From: Onchocerca volvulus | Taxonomy: Eukaryota > Nematoda > Chromadorea > Rhabditida > Onchocercidae | Assembly (NCBI GenBank): GCA_000499405.2 | Contig: HG738137.1 | Location: 682,001 to 746,000, forward strand | Length of the DNA: 64,000 bases | Direction: 5' to 3' | Shown: piece by piece, positions 50,670 to 62,916 of the stretch | How positions within the stretch are numbered: the stretch's first letter is position 1 | How the letters are laid out: every line of letters begins with the position of its first letter | Position numbers and translations under genes: made by a program | The notes under the pieces: generated by a model | What the model was told of the DNA's origin: nothing | What the model saw: the letters and a program-made list of their open reading frames with translations, nothing else | Database searches by the model: none

Positions 50670-50818
50670 TATAAAAGTTAAGTGCTCATTTGGACATTGG
50701 CTATTTAAAAGCAACAGAGAATTTGAAGAGGGAATAGTTTATTGTCTAAATATTAAAAATTAAAATCGATTTCAGTTTTCTGTAGAAAGGGAAAATCTGA
50801 TTCAGAGCATCAGTTAGT

Positions 50819-51100
50819 ATTATTATTTGCAATATTTACAACATTTATTATTGCAATCCATATCACTTACATTTATCATTATTATTATTATTATAGCAAT
50901 AAGAATCAACATCAACCAATCATTATCTTCCTGTTATTATAATTATCATTCATATTTACATCAGTAGCATTATCAATATAATTTATTATCATTACAGCAT
51001 CTTTAATCATCAATATCATTGATAGAATTATTAACATTGTCGATTGCTGTCACTGTCAATATTATTCTCTTCATAATCAATATTATTGTCAACAACATGT
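50819..51100. repeat. Degenerate ATT/ATC tract
   Basis: Triplet-rich DNA with a pure ATT core around 50877-50895, the same kind of tract as at 33059-33600. Confidence 0.75.
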
Positions 51101-51173
51101 CTTATTACTTTCTTGGCCACCATTAATTTAGGATTAATTTGCAGAAGGATCGAACTCTCGTAGAGTACTGAAA

Positions 51174-51362
51174 ATGAGGGATAATTTGATTACTCGGAAT
51201 GTGTGTAAAGTAATTGATGAGTGTAATCAGTTATTGTCTATAGAGATGTGCATTAAAGCTAATGCATCTTCTTTAGCTTATTTACGAAATATCGATTTTA
51301 TGATTATCAATATCAAATTTTGCAAATTTAAATTAAATTCGAGAAAAGTAGAACAGTTTTAG
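51174..51362 (+). CDS. Small open frame preceded by an acceptor, doubtful
   Basis: ATTTGCAG near 51142 is followed about 30 nt later by AAAATG and 62 codons ending in TAG. The peptide (MRDNLITRNVCKVIDECNQL at its start) has four Cys and few low-complexity runs, unlike most frames around it. It lies inside the long SALL-like intron. It could be a nested single-exon small protein, an alternative exon, or chance. No family is recognised. Confidence 0.12.
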   Translation: MRDNLITRNVCKVIDECNQLLSIEMCIKANASSLAYLRNIDFMIINIKFCKFKLNSRKVEQF

Positions 51363-51483
51363 GAATGAATTTGTTTATCTTTACACTACTAATTAATTAT
51401 ATTCGATTAAAATCCAATTTAGCAAATCCTAAATTTCATATTCATGTACAAATATTTATAAATTTATATCTTTTCATTGATTA

Positions 51484-51666
51484 TTACTAATAAGAATAAT
51501 ACAATAATACTGATAATGGCAATAACAGTAATGTTAATCGTCATAATGAAAATAAATAGTAACATAATAATAACAGCAATAATAATAACAACATCCATTA
51601 AAAATAATGATAATATTAACAACAGTAATAATAATGATAATTTTTAGCAATAACAACAATAATGTC
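51484..51666. repeat. Degenerate AAT/AAC tract
   Basis: AAT, AAC and GTAAT units, in the opposite orientation to the ATT tract at 50.9 kb. The two tracts flank the small open frame at 51174-51362. Confidence 0.8.
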
Positions 51667-53731
51667 TTTGAATGCATGATGACGTAGCAAAATTTGATCG
51701 TAAATTATTCATTTCTCTCCATATTTCTCTCTTTAACTAAATTCAATTTTACTTTTAATTCTTTCCAACTTCTTTTATTCTTTCGTTTCAGAACTAAAAT
51801 GTCAACTTAATGCAATCAACTAGTCAAGATAAATTGAGCAAAAGCTTAGAACAAACTTCAAATTTCATTATTATTGACCAATATAGATTTACTATAGTCG
51901 AGAGAAATAGATGCAAACTATTAAAATTCAAAGGATATTACTTTTTCCATAGACCAAGACTTTTGTGATCAGTTCGACAGATAATAATTTTATGAATTTT
52001 TGGATGAATTTCAAGATATCGATCAATTTCATTAGTCTAAAAGAAGAAAGAAAAGAATGAGATGAATTTTGTAGGAATCGAAATGTTTGATTAAAAATAT
52101 AAACTGTATTGGAATTTGGTCAAAAATTATTCTTTATAAATCAATAATGTTCAGAAAAATCATACCAAAAGTTAATTTGTCTGATTGTTAGATGTATTTT
52201 ATGAAATTTTTGTAAGCTTGGAAAAGACTTATTACGGAACACCGTATCTGTTAATTCTAGAAATGTATGTAATATTCATCAGATAACAAATAAAACGGAC
52301 AATTCAGTGAATATTAAAGCAAAATTTTTAAATCTGTTGAAATATTTTTGCATCAAAATTATTTTCTTGAACGTCTTGCATTCCATGAAAAATTATCAAA
52401 ATGATTAACGAAAAGAAAAATTTTCAAATTTATCATCGGAAAATCAGGTTGTTATTAATGTGTAACTTCGATAATAAGTTATGGATAGACAAGAACAACT
52501 TGTATTTTAAATTTTCTTTACAGATTTCTTTATTTTTTATTATTAATCTAGAAAAGGAAGTACTTTTTTTTTTGCCAAACATTAAAATAAGCATCGTATG
52601 ATTACATCAATTAAAGAAGTTAACCGCTATATTCTTATTATTAATGTATTTTTATTGAAGTAAATATTCGGTTATTATTATTATTACTAAAATATCTTTA
52701 CTGTAATTGGATTATTCATAGTATCGTTATTTTCATAGCAATTATTTGCCCATACAATAGACAAATGTATTAATTGCACCGTATTCCTTTCATAAATTCA
52801 TATTGCACAATCTTTTGAAGATAATGCATATATTACGGTGTGTTATTGGAAAAGCCATATGAGCAGATATGATGAGTAGCGCCTGAATACGATAATAATT
52901 TTGAGGGATAGCAATTCGTCGTCCAACCATTCATAATTTGACGAGCTGATTCAGTTGATGATTGGTTCTGGAATATTTCATCGTGTGTATTCCAATCAAA
53001 TGTCCTTCTCTTCTTTCATAATGGTAATAATAATAATAATAAATAATAATAATGATCATGATTATGATGATTAATAATTACAGCATGCATAGAGAATATT
53101 GATTATAATATAATTGAGAAATAATAGAATAAAGGAATAAGATGGTTGGAAGAGCTTTAACAAATGGAAATTGTGCAATTCGATAAGAACAAATCGAGTT
53201 ACAAATGCATGTTCTCATCTTGTTTCTCCAATAAGCAATTAAAATCATGTACCGTAGACGAATTTTATATTACATTTATAATGTACATCAGCTAGTTTCA
53301 GAACTTTTATCATACAATTGATTGAAATAATAAATCATGCAATGTGAAAAAGTGAAAGAAATTTCCGAATGCAATCATTGTTTATTTTTACTACAGTAAA
53401 TAGCAAACATAAAATGTGAATTTCATCAATTTAATTAATCAATTACTTTTGATTCATTTTATTTATTTATGTAATTAATGCACAGATTCATTCATAATAA
53501 ACAAAATTTTCAAGTTTTTAATAATTTCATGGCTGAAATATTGTTTTAAGTTTTAAATTAAAAGATAAAATTTTTATTTTCAAATATATAATAAAGTCAT
53601 TTCGAATAAGTTTGCTATAAATTATATTATTCCCAAAAACAATTTATTTCATGCATTTCTCTTTCCTTTTTTCATTTCATCTTATTTTATTTCATGAAAT
53701 TTACAGATTGATGAACGAACGAGTTAGTAAT

Positions 53732-53903
53732 TGAGAGAGAGAGAGGGAGGGAGAGAGAGGGAAAATGGATATTGAAGTAGAGCTAATGAGATGAAATTTT
53801 GGTTCATTATAAGAGTATGAAGATCCAATAAATGAATTTTGCTTGACATGTGTATTCGTGGACAAGGAGAGGGAGAGAGAGAGAGAGAGAGAAAGAAAGA
53901 GAA
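53732..53903. repeat. Two (GA)n arrays
   Basis: GA/GGGA arrays at 53732-53760 and 53866-53903 on the + strand; the minus strand reads as poly-Leu/Ser frames. Confidence 0.9.
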
Positions 53904-53997
53904 ATATAAAATGATGAAGAATGCTTATGAGAATGAATTTGAAACGAATGACCAAGCATGCTTCTTTAAATGGATCTTCTAGACAAATTCAATTTAT

Positions 53998-54100
53998 ATG
54001 ATGATGATGATGATTATGATGATGATGATGATGATGATGTTGATGTTGATGATGATGGTAATGATAATGATGATGATATTGTTGATGATGATGATGATGA
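53998..54100. repeat. (GAT)n triplet array
   Basis: About 100 bp of ATGATG with GTT and AAT variants. It reads as poly-Asp or poly-Met in two + frames, neither supported as a gene. Confidence 0.95.
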
Positions 54101-54287
54101 CCACTTCTTCTCACTTCAAGTATATGTGTATGTTGACATGTCTCTCTGTGCATATACGTATGTGTTTGTTTGTACCTAAGTTCGTCGGTTGTTTGTTTTA
54201 CATTTTTTATTGTTCAGTGGTAAATTGATTATTCGCTTACTTTTGTTTGAAATATTAAACATTTTCGAAGTTATTTTATTTCCATTC

Positions 54288-54361
54288 CACATACATACAT
54301 ACATACATAGATACATACATATACACATACACACATACACACACATACTCACCTACACACA
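54288..54361. repeat. (CATA)n/(CA)n microsatellite
   Basis: CATACATA units grading into CACACATAC. Confidence 0.95.
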
Positions 54362-54867
54362 TTCACTCATATACTGATAATATCAATAATCATGCATGAA
54401 AGAAACTTATGTAAAATTAAATTTTATTTTGTTTTGTTGCTTATTGTTTAGCTAAAAAAATATCTTGGAATATTATATATTTTAATTCATTTATTTCTAT
54501 CTTTCATTATTCACTAATCTCTTCATCTTTTCCTCTCTCCATCATTATCAATACTGTTATTATTATTATTATCATTATTATTATTGATATTATCATTTTC
54601 ATCATCTTCCCTTTTCACGAGCTTACTATCCTCCATTATCATCAACATTATTTCCCATTTTTCTTGAAAAACTAACCATAATATCATCAAAGTTTATTTC
54701 ATTTCTCAATTCTTATTGAGAAAAGAAAATTTGATGATGAAATGGAAACTTTTTAAATGCTATGAAAAAAAAAGAAGAAAAAATTTTGCTCTCTGCTTGA
54801 TTAGAAAAAAAAAAAGAAAAAAGATTGTTCATAAATATGCTATGAATGCGAAAAAAGACATAGAAGA

Positions 54868-54891
54868 GATTAGAGAGAGAGAGAGAGAGAA
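54868..54891. repeat. (GA)n microsatellite
   Basis: GAGAGA run followed by poly-A. Confidence 0.9.
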
Positions 54892-55301
54892 AAAAAAAAG
54901 AAAATCATATTGGATGAAATAAATTTGATTAAATAAGAGATGAAAATGAATGGAATAAAAAGAACGGAAAGATTAGAGGGATAAATTAAACAGATGAAAA
55001 TGAATGATTGAAGCAAAACGATCAACAATCATTTTCAAGGAAAGTTAGCAAAAATGAGTTCTTTCCGGGGAAGCATTTGAAAAATGCCATCATTTGATTG
55101 GATATTCTTTCAAAGTCAAAATTTCACCACATCCAATCCAATCAAGGGAAGAGATTTGAGGACGAGTGAAATGAACGTTTATTAGAAGTAATTGAACAGG
55201 AAATTTGGCTAATAGAAGCAATAGCAATACGAAAAGGAAAATGACTAGGCCTTTTTCTCGATGAAAGAAACATAAAAGAGACTAGAAGGAAGGGATGATT
55301 T

Positions 55302-55349
55302 ATTCGTTATGTAAATGAACGAAATATTCGTTATGTAAATGAACGAAAT
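55302..55349. repeat. Perfect 24-bp tandem dimer
   Basis: ATTCGTTATGTAAATGAACG plus AAAT occurs twice with no mismatch, suggesting a recent duplication. Confidence 0.95.
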
Positions 55350-58190
55350 AGAATTGAAGGAATTTAAATTTGAAATGAAAAAAAAACACAATTCCTTCAG
55401 CTAATTATTATTTCACTACGATAATTTGCATCATTTTATCATCCATTCTTGAAAAGCGGTTCCATTAGAAAGTTTTTTATGCTGAAATTATTTTAGGATA
55501 AACAAAACTTATCATTGCCTACAAATTATATGATAGTATGTTTACAAAATGTGTATTTTATCAAGAATTGGTCAAAAATTATTGAATAATTATTAATAGT
55601 CTCTCTCACAGTTCACTTCATTTCATTATCACTTCATCATATCATTTCATTATCATTAGTAACTGCTATATCAGCTAAATGATCACCAAATCATTGAAGT
55701 GGTTTATTTCATTATCATCATACAAAAGTGATAACTTGTAGGTTTTATAGCAATATAAATAAATAAATGCATAATCAAAGATTTAATTATGAAAATTTTC
55801 CTTATTACTCATTTAGTTAATGAAAAAGAAAGAAAGTGATAGAATATGTTCAATTAAGTTGAAAAAAATTTTAAATATTTGCCGAAAAAATTCGTTTACA
55901 CCAAATTATTATTCTTTAGGGAAAAGTTATAAACACTTATATTAACATCTGATAGCTGATTCAGTTTCCTACAACATTTTCAAACCTTTTTTTCAAATAA
56001 ATAATAAATTTGAATCATAAAATTGTTTGTTTTGAGAATAATTCATTTTACGTTTACATTAATCTTTTCTGAATAATCTTAAATTTGTCCTCTTCTTCTT
56101 GTCATATTTTTCCGGAAAAAAAAAATCAAATGACAGCGAACAATTAATACAATTAATGGATGGATGAGTCAACATTCCAGTTATTCAAATTGTCATCTTG
56201 AAAATATGCCCATATTCGGTATGTTGCTTTGCCAGAGAGGAGGATGACAAATAATAACAATTCATAGATGATCGATTGATTCAATGAGGCAAATCGAATT
56301 GTTGAAATGATCAAATAATCAAATACGAAACATGCATTTGCATATATGAAGGAAGGTGACAAATGTGCATATAACCATTCCAATCACTCCTTCCCTTAGA
56401 TCATTTATAGATCAATCAAACATAATCGTTAAAAGCATTTTTGAAATCTCATCAAACAGGACGAGAAAAGGATGATGAGGGATATTTCAAAATATTTTAA
56501 ACCATCTGCATCCATTTTGATAATTTATCCATTTAATTATACCATATTATTCCAACCAAACAATCGTGCATTTGCCTTATCTTCTTTTCTTTTCCAAGGG
56601 AAAAACTTTTAATTTATATTATTTTTCTTTAAAATTTTTCGATTTAATGAATGATATCCGATTTTTTTTTATTGAATTTTTGTTTTAAATTTATCGAAAT
56701 TTTATCAAGATTTATTGGATTTTCTCGCTTCAATTAAATATGCAATTTATTCTTTCCAATTATATTCCATGAAAAATTAAACTTAATTTGATTGTGTGAA
56801 TTTTTTATTAATAATAAAATATATTAGTTGGAAACATCCTGGATCAGTTGTTGAAGGTCAAGTATATTTAAATTTTAACGTTTAATCAGTGAGTAATCAT
56901 TTTTTTTTTTTGAATTGTTTAGTCTAATTTGTTCTGATAATCAATGATAAAGATTAGGCTTATTACGCGTAGTTAATACAACAATTAATGTACTGGATGA
57001 ATGTTTTAGCTTGGGGATTTTTTTGCATTTTTTTTAGCTTCAATTTTAGAAAAGCTATTATATTTGAAATAATTGAAAAAGCATCTCTAATTTTTCTTCA
57101 TTTTTTCAAATTTTCTTCAATTTCATTTAATTTACAATAAAATTGTTGAAGAGAAGGCTTTCAATTTGGTTCAAGCTTCTTATTTTCTTTTTTTTTTCGT
57201 TTTCATGCAAAAGAAAAAAGAAAAACAAAAATTTTGCAACACAATAATGCAAAAGTTTTTCATTTTCTTCGTGGAAAAAAAAAAAAAAAAAAGGAGGCAA
57301 ATAAGAAAAAAAAAACAATCAACAAAATTTACTTCAATATTAACATATGGTCGAAAAAAAAGTTAGAAGAAAGGAGAGGTAGAAGAGAGTGAAATGATTG
57401 CTTAAAGTCGAAGAGAGTTCAGAATTTTTGAGAAATGAAGTATGATGATTTTGCACTCATTACTTATGAAATTTTAACTTTAGTGAAATTTTTGAAAATT
57501 CATTTTCCTTCAACTTCGAAAATTTTAAACAATACGCCATTCCTTTCTAGCTATTATGCTTTTGATGAACTATAGTGGAAGAAGATAAGAATGATCAATG
57601 TTAGTTATATCATCCATTCATTTTCTCCTCTCTTCCCAGGACGTTGTTATTTATCTGTTTCAACATATAGATATTTCGGTGTTGAAAAAAAGATTTTATT
57701 TTGTTTTTCATTTCTTTGGAAAAGCCTTGAAACAAACATCGCTATTTATCATTTTTAACTTTGGATGGCCGCCTTTCTTTTTTTTTTTTCTTTTGTGCTT
57801 GGACCATTTTAAAAATTTTAAAAAAGGAAAAAAGAGAAAGAGAGGGAGAGAGCATTCTTGAATCGGTAAGACAGTTTTTCAGTTTTACGATTCAATTCAA
57901 AGAGAGGGATTTTCATCAAAATTGATATTATAATTGATTTATTAAAAGCCATATCAGAAATCTATGTTATTAGAAACATAGAGTTACGGAAAGTTTCATA
58001 TATTTATCAAGTTGCTTTAATATATTTTCAAAACTGTGTATGTAACTCTTCTTTCAATAAGGTTGAAGTATTTATAATTGGCAACCTTTCAGATTTTTTT
58101 TTTTTTTTTTTAAGAACTTCAAAAATAAGCAACACAATCTAATTTTGTGAACACGTAAAGACAAAAATTCGCAAACATCAAATGATGTTA

Positions 58191-58232
58191 AGAGAGAGAG
58201 AGGGAGAGAGAGAGAGAGAAAGGGAGAGAGAG
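58191..58232. repeat. (GA)n microsatellite
   Basis: GA units with GGGA interruptions. Confidence 0.95.
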
Positions 58233-61046
58233 AAAAAAGAAAGAAAACCGTTCCATTTTGGCTTATTTTTTAATACATTGAGAAATGTAACAATTTCAGA
58301 AGTCATCCTTGCAAAAGCGAAAGCATTTGCTAAAATTTAAATCTGTACCTCATTAATCAAGCAAATTCATGGCGAAGTTATTTTTAAACTCAAAAACTTC
58401 CTTTAGGTATGAATTCATTGTTTCACTTTTTCACATTTGAAAAATCGCTTGCGACACACTCTTCTCAATATTTTCAAATTTCAAAAATATAATTCAAATT
58501 TCGATTAAAAGGTCAAACATTAAGAATTTTTTTTTTTTGTTCGCGATCTAACACTATTCTAATTTTCTTGATGCATCAAATCAGTTCAATTTTATATAGA
58601 CATAAATTGAAGTCATTATTTGATTGCATTTCATCATTTCACTTTGCGTTCATTTGTTGGAAAGCAAAATCTGAAATTTATGAAAAAGCATAAAAGTTTC
58701 CAGAATTGAAAAAGCCGACTTAGAAAGAAAGTAAATGATTTCAAAAAAAAATAATTTCATAAATTTTTGTTCATTTTATGAGGCCGAAAAGCTTTTTACG
58801 ATCGCCCGCGTTTTTTTCTCGCATGGAAAAAAGTGATACGGTGGATAAGCCATCAGTTTTTTTAAATTAGCATCATTAAAATGTTCGTGTTTTTCTCTTC
58901 TTAAAAAAACTGTGTGTATATGTGTGTTTGTACCTATCTATTGGTCTGTATGGTTGTGTGTAATGATCAATTTCAATTTTTTGTTTATTTGTTACGAAAA
59001 AAAAGTTTTTTAACGACATTGTCCTAATGGAGAAAAGAAAAGGCAAAAAAGCAAAGAAAAAACTTACTTTTTTTTAAAAATTTTTTAAAAAATTATACAA
59101 AATTCTGTACGAAAAAAAAAAAGAACTGGTCGAACTGAACTTATTGCACGGAATAATTTATGAACTTTTCTTTTTCTTTTTTTTTTTTTCGGGAAAAAAC
59201 TTTTTTTTTCTCAAACTGAAAAAATGAAATTTGAAAAATGATCATTCTTTCCAGTTAGGCAAAAATGAATCAAAAAAATTGAATCTCGTAAAAAAAAGAA
59301 TATCATTCGATAAATAGATAAATTATTTTTTATCATAAGTCTGCAAAATGTTTTGATTATCTGAAAATTTTGATTGATTAGATGAGATTGATTACTTTTC
59401 TGGAGTTATTTTTATCATTCTTTGCTGGAATATTCTGCAAAAATTAAAATTTTCATCAAAGTATTTCTTTTGCAGGTTGGAAATTTCAAGATTGTTATCA
59501 TCATCATAGTTATCAATTAATATCACATTTTGTGCCATAATGAGAAAAAAGGACAGAAGGAAGGGTTAGAGATAGGTTTCACTTCACAACATTAAATCTG
59601 TCACCATTTAAAGCTTTTTGACATTTGCAACAAATATTGTCAAACTGCTTCATTATTTCAAGAAAAAAAAATTTAAAAAAGAAATGCAAAATTGCTCGCT
59701 ATGGAATTGATTTATTGAAAGGACTGATTGTTTCTGAAACATTTGATTTTGCGCTGATAATGTTATCATTTCCATTTGGAAAAATTTAATTTAATATCAA
59801 AATTTTGACTAGAATTTGATTGTTTTTAAGTCATTGGTTAAGTTCAAAAATATTCTCTACTTTTGAAATAAAAATGGAATAGAGACTGGCAGTTTAAGTT
59901 TTAATCGAATATTTAATTTATCGTCGTGGAATATGTTGAAGAAAGATATATATATCTTTTGCTAAATGATTCACTGCGAAACTGATGGCCTTTTAACATG
60001 AACTGCTTTTTAGTAATAATTATTTGAATAAAATGGGAAAATGTTCAGCTAATTTGAATTTCAACTTAATTTATGCTAATTGGAATTGATTTCTTGACAA
60101 GCAGCCAGTTTTATATTTATTTTATATAATATTTATACAATTTGTAATTGAAACAAACTGGTGGAAAACTTGAAAGAAATGAAGGAAAAAAAAAAAGGTA
60201 TCATCGGATTATTGTTGCCAATTTCATTTCCATTTTTTTCCTTTACTTTCATTTTATGAGCAAATTTATTGCTTTTTACTATGTATATTTGAAATGGAAC
60301 GGTATGTTTATATGAGCGATTACCGTAATTTTTTAACAAATCTTTGGTAATTTTGCTAACAGTAATTTCAAGAATTATATATAACTAGGTAATATGTTTA
60401 GCTTAACAATGCAAAAAATTATAATTGATATTATCAAGAGAAAATGAAGAAGAAATGAATAGTATCATTCTGAAATAAATTCCTTACTTAATGTTACTGT
60501 AATATGAATTTAAAATTTTTACATCTTTCATTTAACCTGCAATCTGGAAGATATGTTAAGGAAAATTTGATTTTATAAAAAAAGTATACAAATTTGTAAG
60601 TGATGTGCTACAATTTTATGCATTGTGTCAAATTGCATGAATGTGTTACAGTTATTATCATAGAATTGATTGAATTGAAAATAATATATTGAAAGAATTA
60701 TTTTTCCGGAACGATATAATTTGACAGTTAATAAGAGGAATCAGGAAAGATTCATTTGTTAAATGCCATAATGAGATAATTTGACTATTTCTAGAATTAT
60801 TCGAATTAATATCTTAGCAACGATCAAGGCTATTTGTTAAGGTAGAAAGCATTTATTGTATTGTTAAGTATTTGTTCTAACTTTTTTTTTTAATGATAAA
60901 TTTCACTAATCTATTAATGATTCGAATTTAACCAAAATTTTTTTCCATTTTAAATTTGGCAAATTATATAAATGCTTGGGAATATTTTCTTTGATCGGAA
61001 AAATAATTATTAAATTTTCGATAAAAAATATAAAATCTGTCTATAC

Positions 61047-61066
61047 GTGTGTGTGTGTGTGTGTGT
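61047..61066. repeat. (GT)10 microsatellite
   Basis: Ten GT units. Confidence 0.95.
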
Positions 61067-62301
61067 CTGAATACTTCGGAATAGTCTACTGAAATGAAGG
61101 CAGATGGACAGTTATCACAAAGCAGGTTATATATGATTGTTGATATTTTTTCTTTAATGATAAGAAATTTATCATTTGATAATGAGTTTGTTTGCATGCA
61201 TGAATGTGTGTGTAAGTGTTTTACTCATTTCTCGATTCTTTTCGTAATAAATTATTTGATTCATATGTACGTGAAAATACGACAAAATGATCAAAAAATA
61301 ATTTTTCGAAAGTTTTGTTTTCTCATCAACAAACTTTTTCTCTTCCAATAATATCACATATACGTGCATATGCATGTGCATGCATAAACAGTTTACGTTC
61401 AGTATTTTACAAATAACCAGTTTGAAATTAGTTTTGAAATGATTGATGCTAAATGCTTTTTTTTTTTTCATCACTTCAGCAAAAAGTTAGAAACAAAACA
61501 AAAAAAAAAAAAAAAATTTTCCGAATTTCATCTCAAATTCATTATCAATTATTCCAATTTAAATAATAATAACGAAATTTATTATGAAGGGTTAATCATC
61601 CAAGAGCAACAAATAAAAGTGGTTCAGTGATACTATATGTGCTATTCAAATATCAATGATACTAACAATTACCGTATTCTAGGAATATTGACTATTGCCC
61701 TGTTTTAAAATTTCATATATATTTTTTCGGACAATAATCTGTTTGTTCTATTTTATGCCTATTTGTTATTTACATTACGAAAATATGAAAGAAAAGAAAA
61801 ATGAAAAGAAGAAAGAAAGAAAAGAGAAAAGAAGAAAAAAGAGGAAAAATGAAAAAAAAAAATAATTATTGTAAGCAATATTTGTCCATTGACTCGATCT
61901 ATCGAGCTTTTACTGATCAGATTTTATGGTCATTGAAATTTTAAGTGTCAGCTGAAATTTGAAGAATAATTAATGCGGCAACCTCCATAATCAGTTACTT
62001 CCCTGAAATTTAATCACTTCTTAACATTATAACGTAAAATAAGAGAAAAACCATTGGTATAATTTTAAAAAAAAAATGTCAAAGGTCATAAAAATTATGA
62101 TATTATTCTAATCTCTTTTGCACTTATATATCAATAAACAATTGAAACTGCCAAGTGTAATTCAATAAAAAAATTGCAAAAACAAAGTAACGAATTAATT
62201 GTGATTAATTAATTTAATTATGTAATTATGTTAATAATGTAGAGTTATAAATTACTATTTTTATAGCTAGCTTAATAATATGTTAATCATCATATCTTCA
62301 G

Positions 62302-62414
62302 GACATTGTGATCAAGCATTGGATTGTCATTTATGTGGTGTTTGCTCAGCAAAATTTTACAATGTTGAACGATTCATTGAACACAAGAAAAATTGTTCGA
62401 TTTCAAACAAACAG
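62302..62414 (+). CDS. sall: SALL/Spalt-like transcription factor, exon encoding the N-terminal C2HC zinc finger
   Basis: Acceptor TATCTTCAG is followed by two bases that complete the Gly codon opened in the previous exon, then 37 codons, then CAG|GTTTGA. The finger ligands are Cys (62334), Cys (62343), His (62382) and Cys (62394), with spacing C-x2-C-x12-H-x3-C and the terminal block EHKKNC. This spacing and the CG.C.A.F...HKKNC pattern are those of the single N-terminal C2HC finger of SALL proteins. The related BCL11 finger has a longer x14 spacer and an HKRKQC end. Two further Cys residues (codons at 62307 and 62325) lie just before it. In the family this finger belongs to the N-terminal repression module and is separate from the DNA-binding C2H2 finger pairs. 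The phase-1 fit to the exon 22 kb upstream is what joins the two into one gene. Confidence 0.88.
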
Positions 62415-62763
62415 GTTTGATATTAAATAGCTTTTGGTAATAAAAATTTTGAAATTGTTAATTTTTGATTTCTCATCAATCAATTTTCATCATTTCGATT
62501 CGTTTCTGGTTTACATTTCAATAATTCTTACTTCCGTTAGTTTTTTTCTTTTTTTTTTTTCCAATATTTTAATATTTTGAAGAAAATTTGTATTTTTATT
62601 CCAATATAAATAAATTTTCATTTTTGAGCTCAACTATATTGGGTATGAGTTTAATTTGGTAATTTGTGTACTTAATTTTGTATCAAATTTCATTTAATTC
62701 AATTCAAATGCGGATTAAAATAATATTTACTTTTCTTTCTGATAATTTTAATAAAAATTACAG
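62415..62763 (+). other. 349-bp phase-0 intron of the SALL-like gene
   Basis: Runs from CAG|GTTTGA to AAAATTACAG. It contains several in-frame stops and a poly-T run near 62540-62562. It separates the C2HC-finger exon from the PxDLS exon with both flanking codons intact. Confidence 0.8.
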
Positions 62764-62916
62764 AGTTCGATAATAACACCAAATCCGGATTCGGAATCAG
62801 TGCCGATCGATTTGTCGAAAAAACATGCTTCAGATGATCTCGATAGAAAAAGTATTCTAGAAGACAAATCAAATTTGTTGTTTGATCCTTTGCAAACAAT
62901 ACAATCTCATCAACAC
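62764..62916 (+). CDS. sall: SALL/Spalt-like transcription factor, exon with PxDLS CtBP-binding motif
   Basis: Acceptor AAAATTACAG opens phase 0 and gives 51 uninterrupted codons up to CAC|GTACTA at 62917. The peptide is Ser/Asp/Lys-rich and looks disordered. At 62803-62823 it reads PIDLSKK, an exact PxDLS short linear motif for the dehydrogenase-like corepressor CtBP. In many animal zinc-finger repressors such a motif lies between finger modules. Position in the gene, directly after the C2HC finger, matches the long unstructured linker of SALL proteins. The donor is weak; if it is not used, the frame runs six more codons to TAA at 62935-62937 and would give a short protein. The C2H2 finger pairs expected of the family are not in this window, so the gene is cut by the right edge. 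Base composition (GC clearly above the flanks) and balanced residue use support coding status. Confidence 0.78.

Larger units (their letters stand above)
40192..62301 (+). other. 22.1-kb phase-1 intron of the SALL-like gene
   Basis: The intron is bounded by GTAAGT at 40192 and TATCTTCAG ending at 62301; splicing restores GGA (Gly) and keeps the frame open. Its content is AT-rich with poly-T/poly-A runs, microsatellites (CATA near 44.2 and 54.3 kb, GA near 50.6, 53.7, 53.9, 54.9 and 58.2 kb, GAT near 54.0 kb, degenerate ATT/AAT near 50.9 and 51.5 kb, GT near 61.05 kb) and short tandem duplications. I found no recognisable nested gene or transposase. Small open frames occur, the least compositionally biased at 51174-51362. 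Long introns in developmental regulators often hold enhancers, but none can be called from sequence alone. Confidence 0.75.

Noticed and set aside
53970..54228. Poly-Asp and poly-Met frames
   Set aside because: They are translations of the GAT array in two registers.
62302..62414. Assignment to BCL11 or FOG instead of SALL
   Set aside because: RRKQ and PxDLS also occur in those families, but the finger spacing x12 and the HKKNC end match SALL, whereas BCL11 has a longer spacer and an HKRKQC end.
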